Origin: Nocardia tengchongensis
GTDB taxonomy: Bacteria; Actinomycetota; Actinomycetes; Mycobacteriales; Mycobacteriaceae
DNA: 64,000 bases
NCBI RefSeq assembly: GCF_018362975.1
Contig: NZ_CP074371.1
Location: forward strand, 5,146,001 to 5,210,000
Direction of reading: 5' to 3'
Made by a program: the position numbers and the translations under genes. Under the pieces are notes generated by a model. It saw nothing but the letters and a program-made list of their open reading frames with translations. It did not search any database and was not told where the DNA came from. Every line of letters starts with the position of its first letter. Position 1 is the stretch's first letter. Below, piece by piece: positions 18,405 through 27,893 of this stretch.

Positions 18405-18967
18405 TGGGACGTCGCCGTATGCTGTCGGCCTTCAAGACCGCGGCCGAAATCGGGAACTACGCGGACCTCGCAGTGCTGCCGCTGGACGTGGATCCGCAGG
18501 TCGCCCTGTCCAGAAACTGGCTGCCGCAGCCGTTTTACCACCTCTACAGCCATGACACGGTGATCGCGCAGCTGTCGGGCGGTTCGGTGATCCGGATGCA
18601 CGACAGCTCTGTCAACTATTTCACCCTGACCACGGGTGACAACGTTTATGTTCCGGCCGGGACGCCGCATCGCATCGAGCCGGTCGAAGAAGGCGTGATG
18701 TTGTCCTATGTCCCGCTCGAGCTCGGCCTCGAGGGGGCAGTCTGGTACTGCTCACACTGTGATGCGGAGCTGTATCGGCTGGAATGGGAGCACAACAACG
18801 ATGCTGAGGCCAACCGCGTGTACGCGACGGCGTGCGCACGCTTCAACTCGGAGGAGGAGGCGCGTACGTGTCATGAGTGCGGCACCGTCGCCGACGAGGT
18901 AGATCTCGCGGCCCTCGGCTGGACCGGTCTGGTCGTCTCAGAGCCCGCTGGTTCCGCGACCGCGTGA
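18404..18967 (+). CDS. Cupin/zinc-ribbon protein, 3-hydroxyanthranilate dioxygenase-like, subunit B
   Basis: A 187-residue cupin. The barrel segment FYHLYSHDTVIAQLSGG ... LTTGDNVYVPAGTPHRIEP is followed by WYCSHCDAELY and TCHECGTV, the C-terminal CxxC...CxxC iron/zinc site of bacterial 3-hydroxyanthranilate 3,4-dioxygenase. The usual second-ligand glutamate is not in its normal place; His and Asp (SHD) stand near it. It is translationally coupled to subunit A. A heteromeric ring-cleavage dioxygenase is my inference. Confidence 0.65.
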   Translation: MGRRRMLSAFKTAAEIGNYADLAVLPLDVDPQVALSRNWLPQPFYHLYSHDTVIAQLSGGSVIRMHDSSVNYFTLTTGDNVYVPAGTPHRIEPVEEGVMLSYVPLELGLEGAVWYCSHCDAELYRLEWEHNNDAEANRVYATACARFNSEEEARTCHECGTVADEVDLAALGWTGLVVSEPAGSATA

Positions 18968-18994
18968 AACGTGGGTGGGTAGGCGCGGGACGTC

Positions 18995-19755
18995 TTATCC
19001 GCGATGCGGATTCGGCTGCGGGACCGTGGTGCGATGCTGATCGATCAGCCGCATTGCCCGCGGCCGATCTCTCGCCGCGAGGGCGTCCACGAGCTCTTCG
19101 TGTAGGCGGAGACGTGCGGAGATGTAATCAGACAGCGAGTGCTCATGGGCCGGCTGCACCGACACGGCGTGTGACTCGACGACCTCAAGCAGGCTCAGAT
19201 AGATCGAGCGCATCAAGGTATTCGGGCTGACCTGTGCTATCGCGGCGTGCAGTGCCCAGTTGGCGCGGACGAAGTCCATTGGCAGGCGGTCCTCGGCGGC
19301 TTGTCGCATCGCCGAAAGGATTTCGCGCATGCCGGAGATGTCACGCGCCGAGCTGTGCTCCAGGGCGTCGTCGATGAGTAGCGGGTCCAGGGCGTCGCGG
19401 ATACGCATCGCATCGGTGACATCCGCCTCGGCGGCGTTTAGTGCGAGGAGTGAATTTCCGAGTCTCACAAGCGGATTCGGACTCGCTGCGAACACGCCTC
19501 CGCCGGGTCCGGAGCGGACGGTGATCACCCGCGTGCCTGCAGGATCCGGAGTGCTTCGTTGAAGGTGCCCTTCGCGACTCCGCACCGTCGTTGCAGCTCC
19601 GCCTTCGTTCCCAGATGTGTTCCGGCCGAAGCATTTTCGGTCAGTTGGGCGATGACCTCGGCGGCCCGCTCGGTGCGCGTGCCGCGCCCGCCCCTGGTCA
19701 TCTGGTCGGCCAGATCGGTCACTGCGTCCTGCTTCCTGTCGCGTAGGTACGGCAT
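18995..19755 (-). pseudogene. GntR-family (FCD domain) regulator, frameshifted
   Basis: The first frame (ATG 19755) encodes a GntR winged helix (LGTKAELQRRCGVAKGTFNEALRILQARG) and then stops. The next frame continues with VITVRSGPGGGVF and a complete FCD ligand-binding domain to 18995. One extra G in the GGG run (CCC at 19528-19530 on the + strand) would give an intact protein of about 253 residues. It is divergent from the MhpA-like operon, which it probably regulates. A sequencing error is as likely as a real lesion. Confidence 0.8.
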
Positions 19756-19791
19756 CCCGCCTGATCAAACGTAATCAATCCATCCGGTGAC

Positions 19792-19852
19792 TTGACATGC
19801 CGCCCATCCCGGACAATTCTAATCCTATTAATCATGCTCAATAGGGCTCAAT
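19792..19852 (+). promoter_or_regulatory. Promoter and candidate GntR operator of the hydroxylase operon
   Basis: TTGACA at 19792-19797 is a good -35 box; AT-rich TTCTAAT/CTATTAAT follows. GCTCAAT occurs as a direct repeat at 19836-19842 and 19846-19852, one helical turn apart. Confidence 0.4.
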
Positions 19853-19887
19853 CATTGCCCGTCGGGTATCTCCCGTAGCGAGGATCC

Positions 19888-21504
19888 ATGCAGAACTCAC
19901 ATCACGACGTGGTGATTGTCGGTGCCGGTCCGGTCGGTTTGGCGACGGCACGAATGCTCGGGCAGCTGGGGCACGACGTCGTCGTGGTCGAACGCTGGCC
20001 CGAGCCCTATCCGCTGCCCCGCGCGGTGCATTTCGATGACGAGATCGGTCGCGTGTTTCAGTCGATGGACCTCACCGACGAGATCAAGGCCATCACCGAA
20101 CCCGTGCCGGACTTCTACGAATGGCGCAATGCCACAGGTGACGCACTGCTGCGCATCGACTGGTCGGGGACCGGCCCGAACGGGTGGCCGACCGCCAATT
20201 TCTTTTCCCAGCCTCAGCTCGAACAGGTGCTGGCGCGCGCCGTCGATTCCATGTCCACCGTGGAGCTGGCACGCGGCCTGGATGTCATCGAGATCGAGGA
20301 ACACGAGGATCGGGTGGTGGTCTCGGCCGGTGACACCCAGGTGGTGAAGCCAGGCCAGAACGTTCCGCCCACGCAGGTCACGCGAACCTTCACCGCGCGA
20401 TACGTCATTGGTTGCGATGGTGCGAACAGTTTCGTGCGCAGCCGGATGGGCGTCGAGATGGAAGACGACGGCTTCTTTTTCGATTGGCTGATCGTGGACA
20501 CCATCCCCACTGACAACCAACAGTGGCAGCCAATGAACTGGCAGCTGTGCGATCCGGTTCGCCCGACCACGATCGTTTCCGGTGGGCCTGGGCGCCGGCG
20601 CTGGGAGTTCATGCGGTTGCCGGGTGAGGATTCCGCCGAACTCGGCACTACCGCGACAGCGTGGAAGCTGCTCCGGGAATGGGGCAGGACCGAGGAGAAC
20701 ACCCGTCTCGAGCGGCACGCCATGTACACCTTCGCCGCCCGCTGGGCCGAGCGCTGGAACAAGGGGCGACTCGCCATCGCCGGGGACGCCGCGCACCAGA
20801 TGCCTCCCTTCGCAGGGCAGGGCATGTGTTCGGGACTCCGTGACGCGGCGAATCTGACGTGGAAGTTGGATCTTGTACTACGAGGGGTCTCGGAGCCCGC
20901 CCTGCTCGACACCTATACCAGCGAGCGCAGCCTGCACCTTCAGCACGCGATCGCGATGTCCGTGGAGCTCGGCAAGGTGATCTGCGTGCTCGACCGTGAG
21001 CAGGCGGCACAGCGGGACGCCCGCATGATCGGCGGCCATGCCGATCCGGCAAAGGTGCTGCCGGTGACGGCCCGCCCGGTCTTAGGCAGCGGAGTCGTTC
21101 TCGCCGACTGCGCGCTGGGCGGAACCCTGGCCCCGCAGTTCGCCGTCGAGGTCGATCGCGCACCGCACTTGCTCGACATCGCGACGGGTGCGGGTGCGGT
21201 GCTGCTGCTGGCATCCGACCAGCGCGCCGAGCAGTTGCTGGGCGCATCGCTGCGGCGGTCGTTCGCGGCGTCCGACATCATCGCGATATCGGTTGCGGTG
21301 ACCGGCAATCCCGACCTCCGGGACTTCACCGGCGAGTGGGGACGCTGGTTCGACGCCAACGGCGTTGCGGCGGTGCTGATCCGGCCCGACCACTACATTT
21401 TCGGCGCCGCCCCGGGCTTGGACGGCGCGGCGGAACTCGCTGCCTCGTACACGACCCACTCGCGTACCGGTGTCGTCGCCGCTCCGGCCCCCGGTGCGGC
21501 CTGA
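19888..21504 (+). CDS. FAD-dependent phenolic hydroxylase, MhpA-like
   Basis: A 538-residue class A flavoprotein hydroxylase with VIVGAGPVGLATARMLGQLGHDV at the N-terminus, CDGANSFVR (DG motif) at about 175 and LAIAGDAAHQMPPFAGQGMCSG (GD motif) at about 295, plus the C-terminal thioredoxin-like domain of this subgroup. It is of the type that hydroxylates 3-(3-hydroxyphenyl)propionate and resorcinol-like rings with NAD(P)H and O2. Following genes encode an FAH hydrolase and an extradiol dioxygenase, so its product is probably a catechol for meta cleavage. Confidence 0.88.
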   Translation: MQNSHHDVVIVGAGPVGLATARMLGQLGHDVVVVERWPEPYPLPRAVHFDDEIGRVFQSMDLTDEIKAITEPVPDFYEWRNATGDALLRIDWSGTGPNGWPTANFFSQPQLEQVLARAVDSMSTVELARGLDVIEIEEHEDRVVVSAGDTQVVKPGQNVPPTQVTRTFTARYVIGCDGANSFVRSRMGVEMEDDGFFFDWLIVDTIPTDNQQWQPMNWQLCDPVRPTTIVSGGPGRRRWEFMRLPGEDSAELGTTATAWKLLREWGRTEENTRLERHAMYTFAARWAERWNKGRLAIAGDAAHQMPPFAGQGMCSGLRDAANLTWKLDLVLRGVSEPALLDTYTSERSLHLQHAIAMSVELGKVICVLDREQAAQRDARMIGGHADPAKVLPVTARPVLGSGVVLADCALGGTLAPQFAVEVDRAPHLLDIATGAGAVLLLASDQRAEQLLGASLRRSFAASDIIAISVAVTGNPDLRDFTGEWGRWFDANGVAAVLIRPDHYIFGAAPGLDGAAELAASYTTHSRTGVVAAPAPGAA

Positions 21505-21543
21505 GGACCTGACCCAACCACTATTTCTAGGAGAACTGTTTCT

Positions 21544-22416
21544 ATGCTTATCGCGAACATGCACGGTCGCGGAGTCTTCGTGCTCGGCGACAACGGCGCC
21601 GAGAAAGCGGCGGAAATTGCGGCCGTCTCGGCAGGACGTTTCGGTCCCGAACCGGCGCAGATCTTTGCCCGATGGGACGAGTTCAAGGAATGGGCGGCCA
21701 CGGTCTCCGCCGAGACTCTGGACGCGCATTCCTTCCAGCTGAATCGCGCGTTGCTGGGAGCTCCCTCTCCGGCGCCCCGGCAGGTTTTCGCGGTGGGACT
21801 GAACTACCGGGCACACGCCGCGGAATCAGGATTCGATGCACCCGTACACCTTCCGCCGGTCTTCACGAAATACGTCTCCAGCTTTAGTGGTCCCGACTCC
21901 ACAGTGGTACTGCCCAAGGGTGGAAACGTCGACTGGGAAGTCGAGCTCGTCGTCATCATCGGGCGGGAGTTGCACCGTGCCGAGCCGGACCAGGTCTGGG
22001 AATCGGTGGCCGGACTGACAGTCGGCCAGGACATCTCGGAACGGGTATCGCAGTTGCGGGGCCCGGCTCCGCAATTCGGCTTGGGCAAGTCGTTCCCGGG
22101 ATTCTCCCCGCAGGGACCCTGGCTCGTCACACCCGATGAGTTCGAGAATCCGGATGACCTGGAGATCGGCTGCTCCATCGACGGCGAGGACGTCCAGAAG
22201 GGCCGTACCCGTGATCTGATTTTCCCGGTACCCCAGCTCATCTCGGGACTGTCGCAGATGGTCACGCTGTACCCGGGCGATGTGGTGTTCACCGGGACTC
22301 CGGCAGGGGTCGGTGTCGGCCGGGAGCCGCAGCGGTTCCTGCGGCCGGGTGAAAGCCTGAACAGCCGGATCGAAGGCATCGGGACGTTGCGTCAGACGTT
22401 CGTAGCCGCCGAATAA
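21544..22416 (+). CDS. Fumarylacetoacetate hydrolase family protein
   Basis: A 290-residue FAH-fold protein with VFAVGLNYRAHAAESGF, the ligand segment NVDWEVELVVIIG and the C-terminal GDVVFTGTPAGVGVG. In meta-cleavage pathways such proteins act as oxo-dienoate hydratases/decarboxylases or acylpyruvate hydrolases. It stands between the MhpA-like hydroxylase and the extradiol dioxygenase and is presumably in their pathway; the exact step is open. Confidence 0.85.
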   Translation: MLIANMHGRGVFVLGDNGAEKAAEIAAVSAGRFGPEPAQIFARWDEFKEWAATVSAETLDAHSFQLNRALLGAPSPAPRQVFAVGLNYRAHAAESGFDAPVHLPPVFTKYVSSFSGPDSTVVLPKGGNVDWEVELVVIIGRELHRAEPDQVWESVAGLTVGQDISERVSQLRGPAPQFGLGKSFPGFSPQGPWLVTPDEFENPDDLEIGCSIDGEDVQKGRTRDLIFPVPQLISGLSQMVTLYPGDVVFTGTPAGVGVGREPQRFLRPGESLNSRIEGIGTLRQTFVAAE

Positions 22417-22427
22417 GGAATGGGATC

Positions 22428-23353
22428 ATGGCACTGCACGGACTGGGCAAGGTCACCATCGGTGTCCCCAACCTGGATGAAAACATAAGCTATTACACGG
22501 ATTTCGGGCTCGAACATCTCGGCTCGGGCCGGTTCGCCACGGTCAACGGCGGCGAACAGCTCGAACTCGTGCACGCTCCGCGGCGGCGCCTGATCGAACT
22601 GTCGATCGCCGCCGACGATGCGGACGATATTGGTTCGGTCGCAGGCAAACTCGACGGTCTCGGAATCGCCGTTCAACGGGAACCGGATTCTGTGCGAACC
22701 GTCGAGCCGGTCACCGGAACGGTGGTTCGAGTCGCGGTCCGGCCCCGGGTTGTCGTAGAGCCTCCCGTACCGGCGACGCCCCACAACGGGCCCGGGCGAA
22801 TCGACCGGTGGGGGCGGGCGCCGTTCATCTCCCGCACGGACCGGGTGCGGCCACGCAAGCTCGGGCACGCGGTGATCGGCACCACGGATCTCGAGACCAC
22901 GATGCGGTTCTTTGTCGACGGTCTCGGATTCAAGGTCAGCGACTACATGGGCGACAAGGCCGCTTTCCTGCGGTGTTCCATCGAACACCACAATGTCCTG
23001 GTGATGGCCGCCCCGGTGAATTTCATGCATCACACCAGCTGGCAGGTCGACGATATCGACGAAGTCGGTCGTGGTGCGTTCACGATGCTGGAGGATCACC
23101 CGGAACGGCACATCTGGGGACTGGGACGTCACTATGCCGGCGCCAACTTCTTCTGGTATCTCAAGGATCCCGCGGGCAACTTCTCCGAGTACTACTCGGA
23201 CATGGACACATGCCCGGAGGACGAGCTGTGGAGCCCGACGTGCTGCACGGGCTGCAGGGTCTGTACTCGTGGGGGCCGCCTCCTCCGCCGTCCTTCCTCG
23301 AACCCGATGACCTCGCCGCACTGATGACCGGTGCCCACTCCACGAAGGGATGA
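22428..23353 (+). CDS. Extradiol ring-cleavage dioxygenase, VOC family (C-terminus frameshifted)
   Basis: Two VOC modules. The catalytic module has the His-His-Glu iron triad in LGHAVIGTTD, HHTSWQVDD and NFSEYYSDMD, as in 2,3-dihydroxybiphenyl/catechol 2,3-dioxygenases. The original frame runs to 23324 with an unnatural Cys/Arg-rich tail. Adding one G to the GG at 23230-23231 gives LWEPDVLHGLQGLYSWGPPP and a natural end at 23353 (about 308 residues). The active site lies before the break, so the enzyme could work even if the lesion is real. Confidence 0.82.
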
Positions 23354-23356
23354 TTG

Positions 23357-23662
23357 ATGAACCTCGCTCACGTCGTGGCTTTCGGATTCCGTGATGACCT
23401 GCCCGAAGAGCTGATGGCGGCGCTGGAGGAGGGCCTCGATGCCCTGTCGTTGTCGCTACTGGGTGTCGTGTCCTATCGGCACGGGCGCGACATCGGCTTG
23501 CGACCCGGCAATGCGTCGTACGCGGTGACCGCGGTATTCGACAGTGAGGATTCGCTTGCCGCATATCTCGAGCACCCGGATCACCTGAGTCTGGTGGAAC
23601 GACTCCGTCCATTCGTCGAAACCCGTTCCGCGGTGCAGTTCCGGTCGCCCGGCGCCGCCTGA
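23357..23662 (+). CDS. Dabb (stress-responsive A/B barrel) protein
   Basis: A 101-residue dimeric alpha/beta-barrel protein: AHVVAFGFRDDLPEELMAALEEGLDAL at the start and YAVTAVFDSEDSLAAYLEHPDHLSLVERLRPF in the middle are standard Dabb features. ATG 23357 follows GAAGGGATGA. Family members in catabolic operons can be cyclases or small helper enzymes; no function can be assigned. Confidence 0.75.
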   Translation: MNLAHVVAFGFRDDLPEELMAALEEGLDALSLSLLGVVSYRHGRDIGLRPGNASYAVTAVFDSEDSLAAYLEHPDHLSLVERLRPFVETRSAVQFRSPGAA

Positions 23663-23691
23663 TCACCCGAAGGACTGGGAGGAAGCCTCGC

Positions 23692-24366
23692 ATGGAAATC
23701 ACTCACTACGGCCACGCGTGCGTGTACGCCGAGATCACCGCCACCGACGGTGCATCGCGCCGGGTGTTGTTCGACCCAGGCACCTACTCGCGCGGTTTCG
23801 AGCAGCTCCGCGATCTCGATCTGATCCTGATCACGCATAGCCACCCGGATCACCTTGATCCCGGCAGGTTTTCGCAGCTCCTCGCAGACAACCCGGACGC
23901 CGAACTGGTTCTCGGCGCGCACAGCGCGGGGATCCTGGTGGAGGTGGGACAACGGGATGTGGTGGAGTCGCGCGGTCATGTCGTGCGACCGGGCGACGAA
24001 CGGTCGGTCCGGGGAATCGATATCAGCGTCATCGGCGGTGAACACGCTTGTATCCACTCCGCGCTGCCGCCGTCGGACAACCTCGGGTTCATCCTCGGCG
24101 GCGGCCTGCTCCACCCCGGTGACGCTTTCGACGATCCTGCGCGACCCATCGATGTGCTGCTGCTGCCCATCGGCGGTCCGTGGATGAAGATCGGGGAGGG
24201 CATCGACTACCTGCGTGTTGTCGCACCACGGGTAGCGATTCCGATCCACCAGGCCGGCCTGGCAGAAATTCATCAGAACATGCACTGCGGGCTGCTGAAG
24301 AGTCTCGCGCCGGATGGCACCGAGATTGCGGTACTCGAACACGGTGTGCCGCAGCATATTTCCTGA
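23692..24366 (+). CDS. Metallo-beta-lactamase-fold hydrolase (UlaG-like)
   Basis: A 224-residue MBL-fold protein starting at its first strand (MEITHYGHACVYAEI). The metal motif THSHPDHLD is at about residue 49, a further His in GGEHACIHS, and Asp in LLHPGDAFD. Such enzymes hydrolyse lactones, thioesters or similar esters. It closes the rightward meta-cleavage operon before a strong hairpin. Confidence 0.85.
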   Translation: MEITHYGHACVYAEITATDGASRRVLFDPGTYSRGFEQLRDLDLILITHSHPDHLDPGRFSQLLADNPDAELVLGAHSAGILVEVGQRDVVESRGHVVRPGDERSVRGIDISVIGGEHACIHSALPPSDNLGFILGGGLLHPGDAFDDPARPIDVLLLPIGGPWMKIGEGIDYLRVVAPRVAIPIHQAGLAEIHQNMHCGLLKSLAPDGTEIAVLEHGVPQHIS

Positions 24367-24458
24367 TCATTCTGTCCTCTGACTACGCCGGCCGCTGGGA
24401 TGCCGCCCGAATCCCGGCTGCGGCGTACTGCCCGGGCTTCGGATGCGTGCCCGGGTAG

Positions 24459-24505
24459 CGGGGCCCGCTGAAGAGACTTTCAGTCATACTCTTCAGCGGG
24501 CCCCG
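24459..24505. terminator. Bidirectional hairpin terminator
   Basis: Perfect 17-base arms (CGGGGCCCGCTGAAGAG and complement) separated by 13 bases, between the convergent MBL and mycothiol dehydrogenase genes. Confidence 0.85.
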
Positions 24506-24524
24506 TACTGCTTTGGCCCTGCTA

Positions 24525-25610
24525 TCAGAGCACCACTACCGATCGCAGCACGTCACCGTGGTGCATCTTGGTGAACGCCGCCTCGACCTCGTCGAGCGCG
24601 ATGGTCTCCGAGACGAACCCGTCCAGATCCAGCCGGCCCTGCTTGTAGAGCTCGATCAGGTACGGGAAGTCGCGCGAGGGCAGGCAGTCGCCGTACCACG
24701 AGGACTTCAACGAGCCACCGCGCGAGAAGAAGTCGATGAGCGGCATCTCCAGGGTCATGTCCGGGGTCGGCACCCCGACCAGCACCACGGTGCCCGCCAG
24801 ATCGCGCGCGTAGAAGGCCTGCTTCCAGGTCTCGGGGCGGCCCACGGCATCGATCACCACGTCCGCGCCGAAGCCGTCGGTGAGTTCCTGAACCCGTTCC
24901 ACCGCATCCTCTTTGGCGGCGTTGACGGTGTGGGTGGCGCCGAAACCGGTGGCCCACTCCAGCTTCCGCTCGTCGAGGTCGACCGCGACGATGGTGGTCG
25001 CGCCCGCCAGCTTCGCGCCCGCGATGGCGGCATTGCCGACACCGCCGCAGCCGATCACCGCGACCGAGTCACCGCGGCTCACGCCACCGGTATTGATGGC
25101 CGCGCCCAGGCCCGCCATCACGCCGCAGCCCAGCAGGCCCGCCGCGGCCGGGGAGACGCTCGGGTCCACCTTGGTGCACTGCCCGGCGTGCACCAGGGTC
25201 TTCTCGGCGAACGCGCCGATACCCAGGGCCGGGGTGAGCGGCGTGCCGTCGGTCAGCGTCATGGGCTGCGCGGCATTGAAAGTGTCGAAACAGTACTGGG
25301 GCTTGCCCTTCCGGCAGGCACGGCACGAACCGCAGACCGCGCGCCAGTTCAGGATGACGAAATCGCCCGGCTCCACATCGGTGACGCCCTCGCCCACCGA
25401 TTCCACGATGCCGGCGGCCTCGTGTCCGAGTAGGAAGGGGAATTCGTCGTTGATGCCGCCTTCGCGGTAGTGCAGGTCGGTGTGGCAGACGCCGCAGGCC
25501 TGGACCCGCACCACGGCTTCGCCGGGCCCCGGGTCCGGGATCACGATCTCGGTGACTTCCACGGGAGCGTTCTTCGAGCGTGCGACAACGCCGCGCACAA
25601 TTTGGGACAC
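24525..25610 (-). CDS. mscR: S-(hydroxymethyl)mycothiol dehydrogenase (NAD/mycothiol-dependent formaldehyde dehydrogenase)
   Basis: A 361-residue zinc alcohol dehydrogenase. Catalytic zinc residues are in [15 protein letters not shown] and [11 protein letters not shown]; the structural zinc is in [15 protein letters not shown]; the NAD fold is [15 protein letters not shown]. The sequence corresponds along its length to actinobacterial MscR. It oxidises the formaldehyde-mycothiol adduct, so it detoxifies formaldehyde. GTG 25610 with AAAGGG six bases upstream is preferred to an open extension to 25778. Its place next to P450 genes fits formaldehyde release by O- or N-demethylation. Confidence 0.92.
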   Translation of the reverse strand: MSQIVRGVVARSKNAPVEVTEIVIPDPGPGEAVVRVQACGVCHTDLHYREGGINDEFPFLLGHEAAGIVESVGEGVTDVEPGDFVILNWRAVCGSCRACRKGKPQYCFDTFNAAQPMTLTDGTPLTPALGIGAFAEKTLVHAGQCTKVDPSVSPAAAGLLGCGVMAGLGAAINTGGVSRGDSVAVIGCGGVGNAAIAGAKLAGATTIVAVDLDERKLEWATGFGATHTVNAAKEDAVERVQELTDGFGADVVIDAVGRPETWKQAFYARDLAGTVVLVGVPTPDMTLEMPLIDFFSRGGSLKSSWYGDCLPSRDFPYLIELYKQGRLDLDGFVSETIALDEVEAAFTKMHHGDVLRSVVVL

Positions 25611-25807
25611 GGAAGACCCTTTCTCGTTAACGGTCGATACCGGTCCTCGTTGGGCCGGGAAGGATTCGTTGGAAAAGTATGTAATCGGATGATTTCCGAG
25701 CGAGATTGATGCACCGTTATGGGGATGCTCAGGACAGAATATAGTACGTATACATCCTATTTCGATAGTGGGCTGCAAGGCTCAGCGGCTGATCAGGAGA
25801 GCACAAC

Positions 25808-26653
25808 ATGCGGCTGGTTTCGTACGACGACGGTCGAGCAGGTCAGTTGATCGGGGAGGACGAGATCGTCCCACTCGCCGGAACCATGCGGAGCGTGATC
25901 GAACGCTGGGCCCGGGACGGTGCGCGACCGACCCCGTTGTACGACGAGGTGATCTCGCTGCGCGATGCCGAATTGCGGACTCCTGTGGCGGATCCCTCGA
26001 AGATCATCGCCGCGCCCGTGAACTACCGGGACCACCAGGTCGAGATGAATGTCGATGCCCAGGTCGGTGCACTGGGTTTCTTCCTCGAGGCACCGTCGTC
26101 ATTGCTCGATCCGGGCGGCACGATCCAACTGCCCTATCACGATCGGCGGTTCGACCAGGAGGGCGAGCTTGCGGTCATCATCGGCCGGACGGCACGCATG
26201 GTGGGCGAGCGCGAAGCTCTCGAGTACGTGTTCGGTTACACGGGGCTGCTCGATATCACCATGCGCGGAGGGGAGGATCGCTCGACTCGGAAGTCATTCG
26301 ACACCTTCACCCCCATGGGGCCGGTGCTGGTGACCGCCGATGAGTTCGGTGACCCGGGCAATGTCGAATTGCGTTGCTGGGTCAACGGTCAGCTGCGCCA
26401 GCACGCGAACACCGCGGACCTGATCTGGAGTGTGGCCCAACTGATCTCGTATGCCTCGTCCGTAACCACCCTCTACCCCGGCGATATCGTCACCACGGGC
26501 ACACCCGCCGGTGTCGGGCCGATCCAGGCGGGCGACGATATCCGGCTCGAGCTTTCCGGCATCGGCCTTCCTCTCACGGCCCGAGTGGCTGCGGACGACA
26601 CGATCGCGTGCCCGACCTCGGGCCGCGATCGACGCCCGGTCGCTCCCGCCTGA
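25808..26653 (+). CDS. Fumarylacetoacetate hydrolase family protein
   Basis: A 281-residue FAH-fold protein with IIAAPVNYRDHQVEMN, the metal segment FDQEGELAVIIG and GDIVTTGTPAGVGP. AGGAG precedes ATG 25808. It is the third FAH paralogue in 16 kb and is divergent from mscR across about 200 bases that contain the near-palindrome GTACGTATAC (25754-25763), a possible MarR site. The substrate is unknown; an acylpyruvate-like ring-cleavage product is likely. Confidence 0.85.
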   Translation: MRLVSYDDGRAGQLIGEDEIVPLAGTMRSVIERWARDGARPTPLYDEVISLRDAELRTPVADPSKIIAAPVNYRDHQVEMNVDAQVGALGFFLEAPSSLLDPGGTIQLPYHDRRFDQEGELAVIIGRTARMVGEREALEYVFGYTGLLDITMRGGEDRSTRKSFDTFTPMGPVLVTADEFGDPGNVELRCWVNGQLRQHANTADLIWSVAQLISYASSVTTLYPGDIVTTGTPAGVGPIQAGDDIRLELSGIGLPLTARVAADDTIACPTSGRDRRPVAPA

Positions 26654-26737
26654 GATGGGAAGGATGTGAGCAGCGGCGACTCCGGTACCGGATCCCCGTA
26701 GACTCCGGATCGGCGAGTAGAGGATTGCAGAGGCGAG

Positions 26738-27715
26738 GTGGTGGGCCGTCTCGCCGGAACGGAAGGTACGAGGGTGCGAGCGGGTGGGCCGCCTGCGCTG
26801 ACGAGCGCTCCGGGACATCTCATTCGGCGTGCTCAACAAGCGCATGTCGCGGTGTGGCAACACCTCGCCCCCGAGCTGACCTCCCTCCAGTACGGCGTAC
26901 TCCTGGTGTTGGGACAACAACGGGAAGCCGACCAGCGGACTGTCGCCGAGCTGATGTCGCTGGACAAGGCGACCGCCGCGGACATTCTGCGTCGACTGGA
27001 GCGAAAGGGCTTGGTGGCCAGGCACCGCGATCGCGCCGATGGCCGGAGGATGCTTGCTCGGCTGACCTCCGATGGCCGGACCGCGCTGTTGACCGCCGCG
27101 CCAGCCGTGGTCGAGGTACAGGACCGGCTGCTGCAACCGCTGTCCTTCGATGATGGTGAGCACCTGCTCGGGCTGCTTCGTGAGGTCGCCTACCGCGGTG
27201 AACCACCCAGCGGCACCGCGGATATCGCGGTGAATGCGCCGGTGCCCGGATGGCCGTTGCGTCTGCCCGCGCTGCGGTTGCACACAGCGCCGGGACATCT
27301 GATCCGGCGAGCGCAACAGCTCCACACCCTGTTGTGGACGGATCTGGTGTCGCCCGTGCTGACGTCCGTTCAATACAGCGTGCTGCTGGTGCTGGACGGA
27401 CATCCTGCGACCGACCAGCGCATGCTGGGGCGTCTCGCCTCTCTCGACAAGTCGACAGGCGGTGACGTTCTATCCCGTCTGGAATTCCGCGGGCTCGTCC
27501 TCCGCACCCGCGACGCGGTGGATACGCGCCGAAACATGGTGCGGCTCACGACGGAGGGGCATCGCGAGCTGCTGGCGCACGCGCCCTCGGTACGGCAGGT
27601 GCAACAGGAACTACTCCGTCCGCTGACCGCCTCGCAGTCGCAGCTCTTCATCGAACTGTTGCAGCAATTGACCGGAACAGCGCAATCGGAAGCGGTGCGG
27701 CGCAGGCCGAACTGA
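26738..27715 (+). CDS. Tandem MarR regulator (two MarR domains in one chain)
   Basis: A 325-residue protein made of two similar MarR halves. Each begins with APGHLIRRAQQ (about residues 24 and 184) and contains a winged helix: VAELMSLDKATAADILRRLERKGLV in the first and LGRLASLDKSTGGDVLSRLEFRGLV in the second. MarR proteins normally dimerise, so this is a natural single-chain pseudo-dimer. GTG 26738 or 26741 could be the start (GAGG just upstream). It may control the neighbouring FAH, mscR or P450 genes. Confidence 0.85.
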   Translation: MVGRLAGTEGTRVRAGGPPALTSAPGHLIRRAQQAHVAVWQHLAPELTSLQYGVLLVLGQQREADQRTVAELMSLDKATAADILRRLERKGLVARHRDRADGRRMLARLTSDGRTALLTAAPAVVEVQDRLLQPLSFDDGEHLLGLLREVAYRGEPPSGTADIAVNAPVPGWPLRLPALRLHTAPGHLIRRAQQLHTLLWTDLVSPVLTSVQYSVLLVLDGHPATDQRMLGRLASLDKSTGGDVLSRLEFRGLVLRTRDAVDTRRNMVRLTTEGHRELLAHAPSVRQVQQELLRPLTASQSQLFIELLQQLTGTAQSEAVRRRPN

Positions 27716-27893
27716 CCGTGGCGGTCGTTTCGCTGCCGAGCTGTCCTGCGCTTTCTGCACAGCGGAACGGCATTGCCCCTCTGTAGTGGCGTCGCCCACA
27801 GTTCTTGGCAAGGGTCGCATCAATCGATCCAGATGTGACGGCGCCAACGCCCGTCTCCAAAATCTCTCTATCGCACCTCAAATGGAGGCAATG

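Noticed and set aside
24431..24455. Small hairpin CCCGGG...CCCGGG before the main terminator
   Set aside because: Seven-base GC palindrome can arise by chance at this GC content; the 17-base hairpin next to it explains termination.
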